Shown here piece after piece: positions 16,026-24,086 of a stretch of 41,533 nucleotides of DNA. The notes beneath the pieces were generated by a model that saw nothing but the letters and a program-made list of their open reading frames with translations, had not been told where the DNA came from and did no database searches. The position numbers and the translations under genes are program-made. Source of the stretch: an uncultured Mycoplasmatota bacterium (lineage in GTDB: Bacteria; Bacillota_I; Bacilli_A; RF39; UBA660); contig CAMKNB010000012.1 in NCBI GenBank assembly GCA_946414095.1, positions 1-41,533 on the forward strand. Reading direction: 5' to 3'. Within the stretch, counting starts at the first letter, position 1, and each line of letters opens with the position of its first letter.

Positions 16026-16728
16026 CATTATGATAAACATTACTTACATCATCTAAATCATCTAGCATTGCTAGTAATCTTTCAAATTTTTCTTTTTCTT
16101 CAGGTGATAATGTAACAGTATCTTTTGGATAATATGATATTTCATCTATTTCAAATGTTATTCCTGGAAATGCATCTTCTAATGCTTTTTTAGCATTATT
16201 TAAATCTGCAACTTCAGTATATACAACTACCATATCATCTTCTACTTCAATGTCATTTGCATCTACTCCTGCATTTATTAATGCATCCATAACTTCTTCT
16301 TCATTATGTCCTTTAATTCCAACTGCTCCTAAATGTTCATACATAAAACTAACTGAGTTTTGACCTGCTATTTTAGCACCACATTTATTAAATACAGTTT
16401 TTACAAATGTAATAGTTCTATTAGGATTATCTGTTAAACATTTAACAATTAAATTGCTTCCTCCTTGTGCAAAAGCTTCATATTCTACTACATCATAGTT
16501 TTCTACTTCACCTTTTTTAGCTTTATCAATATTTCTATTAATAACATCAGATGGAACTTGTTCCCTTTTAGCTTTTTCAATTACTCTTCTTAAAACATCA
16601 TTGCTTTCAGGGTCAGGATTAGACTTAGCAGCCTTCATAATCTCCTTTGCATAAATTGAATATAATTTTGATTTTTTAGCAGCAGTAGCTGCCATTGCTT
16701 TAGCTCTTACTTCATGAGCTCTTCCCAT
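16015..16728 (-). CDS. yebC: YebC/PmpR (TACO1) family protein, YeeI-like
   Basis: YebC-family proteins were long listed as transcription regulators; newer work points to a ribosome-associated role relieving stalls at proline-rich stretches. The 237-residue length is normal. The N-terminus MGRAHEVRAKAMAATAAKKSK and then IYAKEIMKAAK, PDPESN and VPSDVINRNIDKAKKG are diagnostic. The start resembles the YeeI/YeeN branch more than the AGHSKW branch. The C-terminal half carries the family's VKCLTDNPNRT and GAVGIKG-type blocks. GGAGGAA precedes the ATG and its own terminator follows. It lies 15 bp after the small unknown gene at 16744, so an operon with recG and that gene is likely. Confidence 0.93.
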   Translation of the reverse strand: MGRAHEVRAKAMAATAAKKSKLYSIYAKEIMKAAKSNPDPESNDVLRRVIEKAKREQVPSDVINRNIDKAKKGEVENYDVVEYEAFAQGGSNLIVKCLTDNPNRTITFVKTVFNKCGAKIAGQNSVSFMYEHLGAVGIKGHNEEEVMDALINAGVDANDIEVEDDMVVVYTEVADLNNAKKALEDAFPGITFEIDEISYYPKDTVTLSPEEKEKFERLLAMLDDLDDVSNVYHNVEL

Positions 16729-16743
16729 AAAAATTCCTCCTAA

Positions 16744-17196
16744 CTATCTTCCTAGTCCTTTTTCTTCTTTAATTTCTTTAATACGATCTTTTATCATTTG
16801 TATTTTCCTACTTAAATACTCTTCATATGTTTCTCTTGCTTCAGGTAAAAAATTATATTTTTGGTATTGTTCAAATTCTGATTTTGTCATTATTTCATAA
16901 GCAGGATATTGAGTCATCTCTTCGTATATTTCAAGTTTATCTATTTCATTTATTGTAGGATCTTCTTTTAAACATTTTAACAAAAATCCACCAGAAAATA
17001 GTCCTATTTCATCTAGTTCATCATTTATTTGTTCGTCTTCTTGCAGCCATTTTAATACAAGTTTATTAAATTCTTCTAAAGTCAGATTATTTTCTTTCAA
17101 AAAAGCTTCCATTAATTTATAACTTTCTTCATCAGTTAAACCTTTTGCTTTTTCTAGTAGATTCTCATATTTTTCCTTAAAGATTTTATAATCCAT
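16744..17196 (-). CDS. Hypothetical helical protein between recG and yebC
   Basis: A soluble, strongly charged protein of about 150 residues, almost entirely helical in appearance: alternating Glu/Lys and Leu/Phe, with a C-terminal run of KDRIKEIKEEK type. The start at ATG 17196 (MDYKIFKEKYENL) is chosen because AGGGAG lies 8 nt upstream and it avoids overlap with recG; a longer frame from 17232 would overlap recG. No catalytic motif seen and no family recognised. Its position inside the recG-yebC run suggests co-transcription rather than a shared function. Confidence 0.7.
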   Translation of the reverse strand: MDYKIFKEKYENLLEKAKGLTDEESYKLMEAFLKENNLTLEEFNKLVLKWLQEDEQINDELDEIGLFSGGFLLKCLKEDPTINEIDKLEIYEEMTQYPAYEIMTKSEFEQYQKYNFLPEARETYEEYLSRKIQMIKDRIKEIKEEKGLGR

Positions 17197-17209
17197 ATAA
17201 TTTCTCCCT

Positions 17210-19207
17210 CTAATCCAAATTTCTAATCTCATCTACTATTTTAGCATACTCTTTATAATTTTCAAAATTATTCTTTATATTTTCGTCTAAAAATTCTTTT
17301 GAGTCATCTCTTGCTTGTAAAAGTATTTTCATATCTTGATGTAAATTAGCAACTTTAAATTCCATGTCACCACTTTGTTTTACACCAAATAAATCTCCTT
17401 CTCCACGCATCTCATAATCTCTTTCAGTGATATAAAATCCATCATTACTTTCGCATAGTACTTTTAATCTTTCATTTTCTTCACTACCGATTAATATACA
17501 TGTTGAATCAAATTCATTTCTTCCTACTCTTCCACGTAACTGGTGTAATGTTGCAAGACCAAATCTCTCAGCATCATATATAACCATAAGAGTAGCATTT
17601 TTAACATCTATTCCTACTTCTATAACAGTAGTTGATATAAGAATATCTATTTTACCTTCCTTAAATTCATTCATTATTTTATCTTTATCATTTTTAGATA
17701 ACTTTCCATGCATAATAGCACTCTTAACATTACCTTTAAAATATAGTTCAATATTTCTTTTAATTTCATTAACAGTTGTTAAATCAACTACATCACTATC
17801 TTCAATTAATGGAGAAACTATATAAACTTGATGATGAGCATCTATTTCACTTTTCATCATTTCATATACAGATATTAATTCTTTCTCACTTCTAACAATT
17901 GTTTTTATATCTTTTCTACCCTTAGGTTTAGTTTTAATATTTGTAATATCCATGTCTCCATAAATAGTTAATGCAAATGTTCTTGGTATTGGAGTTGCTG
18001 ACATATAAAGTGTATCTGGTAGTAATCCTTTATTTTTTAATATTGCTCTTTGATTTACCCCAAATCTATGCTGTTCATCAGTAATTACTAAACTTAGATT
18101 TTTAAACTCAACATTGTCACTAATTAAAGCATGAGTACCAATAATAAAATCTATTTTACCACTTTTTAATTTTTCAACAACTTCATCTTTTTCTTTCTTT
18201 TTCATACTACCAACAAGTAAATCTACTTTAACTGATGTATTTGCTAATAAGTTTCTTATAGTTTCATAATGTTGATAAGCTAGTACTTCAGTTGGTGCCA
18301 TTAAAGCAGTTTGAGATTTTGATAAATAATTAATATATGCAGCTATTACTGATACAATTGTTTTACCAGAACCTACATCTCCTTGTAACATTCTATTCAT
18401 TCTTTTACTTGATGTCATATCTTTATATATATCTTCAATTGCTTTATCTTGATCAGGAGTAAGTTCAAATGGTAAACTTCTAATAAAATCATTTATATCT
18501 TCTGGATCTATATTTCTAATATATCCTGATTTATTTTCTTTATTTATTTCTTTCATGTAATTTATTTTAAACATGAATTCAAATAATTCTTCATATTTAA
18601 GTTTAATTAATGATTTTTTTACTTCTTCTTCATTCTTAGGATTGTGTATCATTTTAACAGCATCCTTTTTAGAAATAAAACCATATTTTTGATTTAAATA
18701 ATCTGGTATATAATCCACATAATTATCATATGTAAGCAATGCTTCATTTATATATTTCTTTAATGCTTTAGATGTTAGACCACTTGTTAAATGATAAACA
18801 CTTTCAATGGATCCACTAACTAATTTTTCAAATTTTATATCTGAAGCAATAACTGTATTTTTAAGAGCATCATATTTTCCAATAACAGTTATTACACTAC
18901 CGGGTTTAATATGAGTTTTTAAAAACGCCCTATTAAATATAACAACTGCTATCATTTTTTTAGATGACATTGCTCTAAAAGTAAGAGAGGTCATATTAGC
19001 TCTAAATCTTCTAGTTAATGGTACTGAATCTACTATACACTCTATAATAACATTCTGACCATCAACTGCTTCTTTTATATCATTTAAAATGATTAAGTCA
19101 TGTCTATATGGATAATAGTTAACTAAATCATCTATATTATTTATATTTATATTTTTTAAATAGTCTAATGTTTTTGGCCCAAGTCCTTTGATTTCTGATA
19201 ATTTCAT
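17210..19207 (-). CDS. recG: ATP-dependent DNA helicase RecG
   Basis: RecG remodels stalled replication forks and branch-migrates Holliday junctions. The 665-residue protein has the N-terminal wedge/OB region, opening with the helix-hairpin-helix-like LSEIKGLGPKTLDYLKN and then NLDDLVNYYPYRHD. The helicase core follows: Walker A LQGDVGSGKT, motif Ia-type APTEVLA, the RecG-type Walker B variant DEQHRFGV, SATPIPRT, and the C-terminal TTVIEVGIDVKNA and QLRGRVGR blocks. All key residues are present and the length is close to B. subtilis RecG. GGAGGTGA precedes ATG 19207. It is probably the first gene of a recG, unknown, yebC unit. Confidence 0.97.
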   Translation of the reverse strand: MKLSEIKGLGPKTLDYLKNININNIDDLVNYYPYRHDLIILNDIKEAVDGQNVIIECIVDSVPLTRRFRANMTSLTFRAMSSKKMIAVVIFNRAFLKTHIKPGSVITVIGKYDALKNTVIASDIKFEKLVSGSIESVYHLTSGLTSKALKKYINEALLTYDNYVDYIPDYLNQKYGFISKKDAVKMIHNPKNEEEVKKSLIKLKYEELFEFMFKINYMKEINKENKSGYIRNIDPEDINDFIRSLPFELTPDQDKAIEDIYKDMTSSKRMNRMLQGDVGSGKTIVSVIAAYINYLSKSQTALMAPTEVLAYQHYETIRNLLANTSVKVDLLVGSMKKKEKDEVVEKLKSGKIDFIIGTHALISDNVEFKNLSLVITDEQHRFGVNQRAILKNKGLLPDTLYMSATPIPRTFALTIYGDMDITNIKTKPKGRKDIKTIVRSEKELISVYEMMKSEIDAHHQVYIVSPLIEDSDVVDLTTVNEIKRNIELYFKGNVKSAIMHGKLSKNDKDKIMNEFKEGKIDILISTTVIEVGIDVKNATLMVIYDAERFGLATLHQLRGRVGRNEFDSTCILIGSEENERLKVLCESNDGFYITERDYEMRGEGDLFGVKQSGDMEFKVANLHQDMKILLQARDDSKEFLDENIKNNFENYKEYAKIVDEIRNLD

Positions 19208-19295
19208 ACATTCACCTCCAACAAATTTACCATATTATATCACATTATAATTTTTTTTGAAAGAAAAAAAATCAAAAAAAAATTTAAAAAAATGC

Positions 19296-19324
19296 TTGAC
19301 AAAATACCCCTTTTACATTAGTAT
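19296..19324 (+). promoter_or_regulatory. Consensus sigma-A promoter for the structured leader
   Basis: TTGACA (19296-19301), exactly 17 nt, then TAGTAT (19319-19324). Start expected near 19331, right at the first hairpin of the leader. One of the best promoter matches in the window. Confidence 0.8.
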
Positions 19325-19330
19325 ATAGAC

Positions 19331-19480
19331 TTACCAATTCACTTTTAGGCGAATTGGTGCTAGTATCACACTAGCCAACCCCTTTTTATTCTTTTTTCCG
19401 GACTGTTCATCAGGGGGTGACAGTCCTATTTTTATTAATAAAGTGGTAACACTTAACATATATTATAAAGGAGGAATATT
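19331..19480 (+). ncRNA. Structured 5' leader RNA of unknown class, possible pseudoknot
   Basis: The 150-nt leader between promoter and gene holds four clean helices. H1: ACCAATTC/GAATTGGT (19333-19340, 19351-19358), 8 bp. H2: GCTAGT/ACTAGC (19359-19364, 19370-19375), directly abutting H1. H3: GGACTGT/ACAGTCC (19400-19406, 19420-19426), 7 bp. H4: AAGTG/CACTT closing a GTAA (GNRA) tetraloop (19441-19454). The H3 loop contains GGGGT (19414-19418), which can pair with ACCCC at 19378-19382, giving a pseudoknot. No terminator lies before the gene, so control, if any, would be translational. I do not recognise a known riboswitch; an untranslated leader or independent RNA is possible. Confidence 0.6.
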
Positions 19481-19810
19481 ATGCAATTACAAGAAGAATT
19501 CAGTTTAGAATCTGTATTATCAATTATAACTGGTATTAATTGTACAAATGATTTTAACGAAGTATATGAATTATTTTGGTTCATGTTTGAAGATCCATTT
19601 ATTAATACACTTGGTATTGTTGAATTAAGAAATTCTGCACGCAATCATATTTTAAATATCCATCCTGAATTACATGGTGTAAAATATGATAAGAATATGA
19701 ATTTTGAAAAATGGATAAATGAGCAAAAAGAATTATTTGGCGATTCACTAGTAATAAGTGTTATTGGTGAACCTATTATAAACTTAGAAAAACAACCTAA
19801 ATTAGTTTAG
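19481..19810 (+). CDS. Hypothetical protein, 109 aa, behind structured leader
   Basis: A soluble acidic 109-residue protein with no signal peptide. The N-terminal part is helical and aromatic-rich (DFNEVYELFWFMFEDP), followed by a helix with ELRNSARNHILNIHPEL and a C-terminal beta-like VISVIGEPI. A strong AAAGGAGG sits 6 nt before ATG 19481. It has a consensus promoter and the structured leader at 19331-19480, and ends at a bidirectional terminator. It is monocistronic. No family was recognised; the strong expression signals suggest an abundant product. Confidence 0.8.
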   Translation: MQLQEEFSLESVLSIITGINCTNDFNEVYELFWFMFEDPFINTLGIVELRNSARNHILNIHPELHGVKYDKNMNFEKWINEQKELFGDSLVISVIGEPIINLEKQPKLV

Positions 19811-19817
19811 GTTGTTT
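19790..19817. terminator. Bidirectional terminator
   Basis: AAACAACCTAAA (19790-19801) pairs with TTTAGGTTGTTT (19806-19817), 12 bp with a 4-nt loop and U-runs on both sides. It is shared by the converging 109-residue gene (+) and the radical SAM gene (-), whose stop codons overlap it. Confidence 0.85.
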
Positions 19818-20766
19818 TTATTCCTTGATAAGAGTTCCTTCTTCTCATTTCTTTGTCAATGTCATTTAATATAGTTGTCTTTTTAATTAACCATTCTGGT
19901 TCAACTAATTCACTTACCATTGGGTCACCAGTTATTCTATGAACTACAATATCTTCTCTTAAATATTCAAGTTGATCACATACTGTATTAATATATTCAT
20001 TTCTACTCATTATTTTAAAATGTGTTTCATTATACATGCTTTCTAGTTTAGTACCTTTTAGTATTGATAAAGCATGTATCTTAATTCCTTGAATATCTAA
20101 CTTACTCAAATATTTTACTGTATCAATCATCATGTCATGCGTTTCATATGGAAGACCATTTATTATATGTACTACAACATCTATATTTCTTTTCCTTAAT
20201 TTATTAACCATATTAACAAAATTATCAAGAGTATGACATCTATTAATTAATATTGAAGTTCTTTCATGTATTGTTTGAAGACCTAATTCAATTGTTAAAT
20301 ATGTTTTTTTATTTAATTCTTCTAAATAGTCTAAACACTCATCACTAATTGCATCACTTCTTGTTGCTATGTTTAGACCAACTACATTATTTAGTTTTAA
20401 TATTGTTTCATATTTTTCTTTTAAAACACTAACTGGTGCATAAGTATTGGTGTTTGCTTGAAAATAACCAATATACTTTGCATTAGGCCATTTCTTAAGC
20501 ATCATTTTTTTAACTTCATTAAATTGAGTCACCAAATCTTTTTGCTTGTCTCCTCCATATTCTCCACTTCCACTTTTAGAGCAATATATACATCCTCCAG
20601 TTCCAACTCTTCCATCCTTATTTGGACAGGTAAAACCAGCATTTAAACTTACTTTAAATACCTTTGAATTAAATTTATGCTTATAAAAGTAATCAAGAGT
20701 ATAATATCTTTTATTACTATCACTATACTTAAATATATTATCTTGCCCTACTAACTTCTTCATCAC
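19807..20766 (-). CDS. Radical SAM protein, YhcC/YtqA (TIGR01212) type
   Basis: Radical SAM enzymes use a [4Fe-4S] cluster to split S-adenosylmethionine; the reaction of this subfamily is not firmly known. Here three cysteines bind the cluster, Cys47, Cys59 and Cys62, in the subfamily's CPN-x-DG-x-x-GTGGCIYC arrangement, followed by SGSGEYGG. Further family blocks are YIGYFQANTNTYAP, VGLNIATRSDAI, LTIELGLQTIHE and VVHIINGLPYET. The length of 319 is normal. The start GTG 20766 has AAGGA 8 nt upstream; the next codon is ATG, also usable. It overlaps the upstream transglutaminase-like gene by 29 bp, so they are in one operon. Confidence 0.92.
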   Translation of the reverse strand: MMKKLVGQDNIFKYSDSNKRYYTLDYFYKHKFNSKVFKVSLNAGFTCPNKDGRVGTGGCIYCSKSGSGEYGGDKQKDLVTQFNEVKKMMLKKWPNAKYIGYFQANTNTYAPVSVLKEKYETILKLNNVVGLNIATRSDAISDECLDYLEELNKKTYLTIELGLQTIHERTSILINRCHTLDNFVNMVNKLRKRNIDVVVHIINGLPYETHDMMIDTVKYLSKLDIQGIKIHALSILKGTKLESMYNETHFKIMSRNEYINTVCDQLEYLREDIVVHRITGDPMVSELVEPEWLIKKTTILNDIDKEMRRRNSYQGIKTT

Positions 20767-22192
20767 TATAATTTTCCTTATTCATATCTATAATACTTGA
20801 TATTTCAGAATCTATATTTTCTACAGGATATCCTTCTTGGAGTCTTACATTTCTAATTAATTCTAATAATTTATTAAAACTAATTCTATCTGAATAAGCT
20901 CCATCTTGATTTAATGTATTAGATTTTTTGTCTCTATTAAAAACTCTACTTGCTGCTTCATAATTATACATATTAAATTGAGTCAAATTAGTAAACTTAT
21001 CATTTATCCTATCAAATTCACTATTTATTCCACGTATAAATGAATCATGAGGAAATACTCTTTCATATTCTTTAAGTGGTATTAAGAAACTCATATAAGA
21101 ATTTTCACTATGGTACTCTCTATATCTACTATTATAACTTTCATGATAAGAATCATTTGTAGGATCTAATACATATATTCCATGAACATCATATTTATCA
21201 TCATCTATTCTTACTAATGTTCTAGCATGATAACCACGTAAAGTTTTATCATCTTTTTCAAAACATGCTACACCAAATTGAGAAGCTATTATATTATCAT
21301 CTAATCCATTTAAGATTTCTTCTAAAATTGTTGTGTATCCTATGCAAACTATTTTACCTGAAGATATTATCTTATGTGGAGTTCTAGAATTACTCTTATC
21401 TTTTGTTTCCTCATATCTAAATGATTTGATAATATCATATGCATACATAAGTTTTTCTAATGGTGATGCATTTTCATCTATCATACCTCTATACCACTTA
21501 ATAGTTTCTTTTAAATCACAAAATTCTTGATATGGGGCATTATATTTAAACTTTCCACCATACATTATATTTAAATTACATTTACTAGATATACTATCTA
21601 ATGTATCACTTTTAATATCTGAATAATGCTTACTTTTGCCATTTTCGTTAATCATACTGTTATTAATATGAAAACATATATCACTAAATTTATATCCAAG
21701 GCTAGTAATTCTACTATATATTTCTTTTAATAAATCAATGTTATTATCTTGCATATCAAAACTAATATTATTTTGATCTATACGAAATATATATTTTCCT
21801 ATACTACTTTTTATTTCTATTTCTTCTACTCCTTTTAAACCAATAAATCTAATTAACTTAATTACCTCATTTATATTTAATTTATTAGTAGTAATAGATA
21901 CTTTTCTTTTTCTTTCATGTTCATAATCGATTCCTGTAACAATTATATCTTTATATACATAAATATCTTCATTATCAATTTTAGAATAATCTATTAAATA
22001 ATCAACTTCTGGAGCATCAGTTATTATTCTTTTTATATTTGTGTGTTTATATATATATTCTATTTCTTCAGGAGTTAATTCATGATTACCATACAACCTC
22101 ACTTTATCAAAATTAAAGCTTAGTAAAAAACTCAAGTCAACTGGCTCAAGAGTTATTTTGTCTACATTATTTGGTAATTTTACATGAAACAC
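20738..22192 (-). CDS. Transglutaminase-like protein (second paralogue)
   Basis: A 484-residue soluble protein. The middle holds a transglutaminase-like catalytic triad: Cys283 in KIVCIGYT, His322 in GYHARTLVRID, and Asp343 in YVLDPTND (spacing 39 and 21). The superfamily includes cysteine proteases and peptide N-glycanase-like enzymes as well as cross-linkers, so the reaction is open. The N-terminal 200 residues are strand/helix repeats such as LTPEEIEYIYKHTNIKRI, resembling leucine-rich or pseudo-repeat scaffolds. No signal peptide is seen, so it is probably cytosolic. The start is GTG 22192 with AGAGGAG 7 nt upstream. It follows its paralogue by 31 bp and overlaps the radical SAM gene. Confidence 0.7.
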   Translation of the reverse strand: MFHVKLPNNVDKITLEPVDLSFLLSFNFDKVRLYGNHELTPEEIEYIYKHTNIKRIITDAPEVDYLIDYSKIDNEDIYVYKDIIVTGIDYEHERKRKVSITTNKLNINEVIKLIRFIGLKGVEEIEIKSSIGKYIFRIDQNNISFDMQDNNIDLLKEIYSRITSLGYKFSDICFHINNSMINENGKSKHYSDIKSDTLDSISSKCNLNIMYGGKFKYNAPYQEFCDLKETIKWYRGMIDENASPLEKLMYAYDIIKSFRYEETKDKSNSRTPHKIISSGKIVCIGYTTILEEILNGLDDNIIASQFGVACFEKDDKTLRGYHARTLVRIDDDKYDVHGIYVLDPTNDSYHESYNSRYREYHSENSYMSFLIPLKEYERVFPHDSFIRGINSEFDRINDKFTNLTQFNMYNYEAASRVFNRDKKSNTLNQDGAYSDRISFNKLLELIRNVRLQEGYPVENIDSEISSIIDMNKENYSDEEVSRAR

Positions 22193-22223
22193 TTTTATTC
22201 TCCTCTAATCCTTAAAAATTATA

Positions 22224-24011
22224 TCATAATGTTTTATCTTTTTCTCTTTCTTCTAATTGTTCTTCATTAAAGTACTTCTTGTTAATTCTTCCTATTTTAG
22301 CTATTTCATCTTCTAAATATTCTTGACTATATCCCTCTGCTTGTCTAACAATTCTAATAAGTTGTAAAAATTCTTTATAACTTAGTCTTCTTGAATTAAA
22401 ACTACTAAGTTTTTCTTTATTTGTTCCTAACACATCTAATAAACCTTGAGTAATAAATGAATCAAACATGTCTTTTTCTTCAAATGATAATTCTCCTTCT
22501 TCATGGCTCACTTCATCAGGCATTTTTTCTATTTTCTCTTCAATAGTTTTGCTAGTTAATTCATCATTTAAACTTGCTAGTTTTCCTTCAAAGAATTTTG
22601 GCATTGTATCATGTGGAAAAAAAGTTTTGTATTTAGTAAACGGAACCATAAAGTACTTATATAAACTTAAATCATCATAGTCTTTGTCTAATACTTCTTT
22701 TCCATTTTTCTTAAAACTATCCCATGTAGCATCTAGTGCATATATACCATGTATATTATATTTATCATCGTCTATTCTAATCATGCTTCTGGAATGATAA
22801 CCTAGTAATGTTTTATCATCATCTTTATAGCATGTACAACTAAACTCACCAACTTGTAAATTACTATCAATTCCCCTCAACATTTCATCTAGCATAGAAG
22901 TATATCCTACACAAACTATATTGCCAGTCTCTATTATTCTATGAGGATTTCTCGAATCTTTTGTATTCTCCTTACTTTCATTATAATGAAAAGTTTTCAT
23001 AATATCATATGCAAATGTTAGTTTTTCAAGTGGTGATAAATCATAATCTGTAATTATTTTTTTATACCATCTCATACTTTCAACAAGGCCCTTAAATTCT
23101 TCATAGGAACTTGTAGTTAAAAAACTTCCATCATATGAAATAATTAGTTCTGTATCTTTTGATAAAGCATCTAATTTTGAATAATCATGCTTTGTATATT
23201 CAATTATTTTATCATCTTTATTTTCTATTGAAACTACTATTTTTTTTACATTAAAACCGTGTGATTTAAATAAATCAAACATTGTACAAGCATCATCCAA
23301 ATTGGAACCTACTATTTTAATTTCTACATCTTTTTTATTTAACTTAATAGAGTACCTTTTGTCTTTCATATCAATATCCATTCTTTTAATATTTGGATAT
23401 TCTTTGATAATTCCTAATAAGTGATTCATATTTATTTCAGAAGCATCAACATTAACTAATTCTTCATTACTAGTTTTAGATATAGAATCAATATTCATAA
23501 TTTTAATATCTTTATAAAAAGCTACTGCATTTGTTGATGTTACTCCAGCTATTTGGTTTAACATATATGTACTTTTAACTTTTATTGTTTTAACGTTTGT
23601 ATTTTTAAATATATATTCTAGTTCTTCACTATCAAGCATTAAATAATCAGTTATTTCTATTTCTTCTAAATTTGGAAATCTACTAAAAAACTTAACATCG
23701 ATTGTATCTCTTGATAATGGAACTGAAATTTTTTTTATGCTGGTTGGTATATAGTTTTTAATTATTTTCCAAAAATCTTTAAAATCATATTCTAATTCTA
23801 ATCCAGAATTAATTAACTTAATTTCATTGTTTAATTTATATGAAGGATTATCCATTCTATTTATTATTTTATCTATGTTAGGGCCTTCAGTCAGTAATTT
23901 AAATTCATCTTTGCATCCCTGAATATGAGAAATAATATCATTAAACTTAGATTTATTATCTTCCATAAATTCTCTAGAAAAAAATTTTTCATATATTTCA
24001 TCAATATTCAT
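22224..24011 (-). CDS. Transglutaminase-like protein (first paralogue)
   Basis: A 595-residue soluble protein, paralogous to the next gene downstream. The triad is Cys367 (NIVCVGYT), His406 (GYHSRSMIRID) and Asp427 (YALDATWD), with the same 39- and 21-residue spacing as the other copy. The shared segments LEKLTFAYDIMKTFHYNE and NPHRIIETGNI precede the Cys. The N-terminal 260 residues hold LRR-like units (FPNLEEIEITDYLML, SEELEYIFKNTNVKTIKV). It has a longer C-terminal tail rich in Glu and Lys. GGTGAG precedes ATG 24011, and a TATAAT lies between it and the PFOR terminator, so it likely heads the 24.0-19.8 kb operon. Substrate unknown. Confidence 0.7.
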   Translation of the reverse strand: MNIDEIYEKFFSREFMEDNKSKFNDIISHIQGCKDEFKLLTEGPNIDKIINRMDNPSYKLNNEIKLINSGLELEYDFKDFWKIIKNYIPTSIKKISVPLSRDTIDVKFFSRFPNLEEIEITDYLMLDSEELEYIFKNTNVKTIKVKSTYMLNQIAGVTSTNAVAFYKDIKIMNIDSISKTSNEELVNVDASEINMNHLLGIIKEYPNIKRMDIDMKDKRYSIKLNKKDVEIKIVGSNLDDACTMFDLFKSHGFNVKKIVVSIENKDDKIIEYTKHDYSKLDALSKDTELIISYDGSFLTTSSYEEFKGLVESMRWYKKIITDYDLSPLEKLTFAYDIMKTFHYNESKENTKDSRNPHRIIETGNIVCVGYTSMLDEMLRGIDSNLQVGEFSCTCYKDDDKTLLGYHSRSMIRIDDDKYNIHGIYALDATWDSFKKNGKEVLDKDYDDLSLYKYFMVPFTKYKTFFPHDTMPKFFEGKLASLNDELTSKTIEEKIEKMPDEVSHEEGELSFEEKDMFDSFITQGLLDVLGTNKEKLSSFNSRRLSYKEFLQLIRIVRQAEGYSQEYLEDEIAKIGRINKKYFNEEQLEEREKDKTL

Positions 24012-24058
24012 AATCTCACCACTATTATAATTGTATCACAAGTTTTGTATTTTATAAA

Positions 24059-24086
24059 AAAGATTGACTAATTAGTGTCAATCTTC
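24059..24086 (-). terminator. Terminator of the PFOR gene
   Basis: AAGATTGAC pairs with GTCAATCTT, 8-nt loop, followed on the minus strand by six T residues. It separates PFOR from the transglutaminase-like operon. Confidence 0.8.

Noticed and set aside
19436..19456. T-box-like sequence (AAAGTGGTAACAC) in the 19.33-19.48 kb leader
   Set aside because: It resembles the UGGN bulge of T-box antiterminators, but no Stem I, specifier loop or terminator is present and the downstream gene is not an amino-acid gene. It is better explained as a GTAA tetraloop hairpin.
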